Positions 5,370 through 5,568 of a DNA stretch of 5,568 nucleotides are shown here, piece after piece; position 1 is the stretch's first letter, and every line of letters starts with the position of its first letter. The position numbers were made by a program, and so were the translations under genes. This DNA is from UBA4744 sp035282865. Its GTDB lineage: Bacteria > Actinomycetota > Acidimicrobiia > Spongiisociales > UBA4744. The notes beneath the pieces are model-generated. The model saw only the letters and a list, made by a program, of their open reading frames with translations. It ran no database searches and had not been told where the DNA came from. The stretch is taken from the NCBI GenBank assembly GCA_035282865.1, contig DATEVB010000256.1, positions 1-5,568 on the forward strand, in the 5' to 3' direction.

Positions 5370-5568
5370 TCACCTCAGAACCTTCCGAAACAGCGGGCGC
5401 GTATCACTACGACGGGCGATCTCGGTAAAACCACCGGATTCGAACATCGACGCCAGGCCCATCCACGCATAGATGTCGGGCATACGATCACGGCGCGGCT
5501 CGACCGGATAGCCTTCGATGGCGACGGCACCGTTATCACGGGCATATTCGACGGCCGCCTGCAGCAGT
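5370..5568 (-). CDS. GNAT-family N-acetyltransferase, C-terminal fragment (5' cut by window edge)
   Basis: The last 65 residues are visible, from the frame entering at 5567 to the TGA at 5370-5372. They begin LLQAAVEYARDNGAVAIEGYPVEP, the final helix and strand of the GNAT fold after the acetyl-CoA-binding loop. They end with GLASMFESGGFTEIARRSDTRPLFRKVL, a tail typical of a large actinobacterial group of GNAT proteins ('G.ASMF...GF.EVARRS..RP..R'). The substrate cannot be told from this part. The gene lies 259 bp before the dnaE2 ATG on the same strand, with the LexA operator between, so it is probably transcribed separately from dnaE2. Confidence 0.85.
   Translation of the reverse strand, partial: LLQAAVEYARDNGAVAIEGYPVEPRRDRMPDIYAWMGLASMFESGGFTEIARRSDTRPLFRKVLR

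Overview
The window is GC-rich with a strong preference for G or C at third codon positions. It suggests an actinobacterium, possibly of the Acidimicrobiia type. The main support is a textbook actinobacterial LexA operator (TCGAAC-N4-GTTCGA) in front of a DnaE2-type polymerase. A Thr/Pro-rich secreted lysozyme-like protein fits the same picture. The lineage call is an inference from style, not a taxonomic proof.

Layout. Positions 2-445 (+) hold the C-terminal part of an exported cell-wall-hydrolase-like protein: a Thr-rich repeat linker followed by an SLT/lysozyme-like domain. Three bases later, tail to tail, lies the stop of a minus-strand gene (449-1159). It encodes a conserved uncharacterised protein with a possible PD-(D/E)XK-like N-terminal half and a winged-helix-like C-terminus. 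Upstream of that gene are a strong 13-bp-stem hairpin (1269-1302) and a small single-pass membrane protein gene (1326-1580, minus). The last 26 codons of the small gene are made largely of two copies of a 30-bp repeat that contains a palindrome. Most of the window (1775-5110, minus) is dnaE2 (imuC), the SOS-induced error-prone replicative-type polymerase. It is complete and carries the catalytic aspartates. Its promoter region (5136-5166) contains a perfect 26-bp palindrome around the LexA box. At the right edge (5370-5568, minus) is the C-terminal 65 residues of a GNAT-family acetyltransferase.

How the genes relate. dnaE2 appears to be its own SOS transcription unit. The LexA site lies between it and the upstream acetyltransferase gene, and 194 bp separate its stop from the next gene downstream. 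Its usual mutasome partners (ImuA'/ImuB) are not in the window. The nuclease-like protein and the small membrane protein share the dnaE2 strand, but the spacing and the hairpin argue against simple co-transcription.

The most unusual points are a 7-bp tandem repeat inside the dnaE2 coding sequence, a long low-complexity insertion in its PHP domain, a residue change next to the nucleotide-binding loop, the repeat-built C-terminus of the small membrane protein, and a coding-like codon pattern on the plus strand just beyond the LexA site. I see no clear new multi-gene system here.
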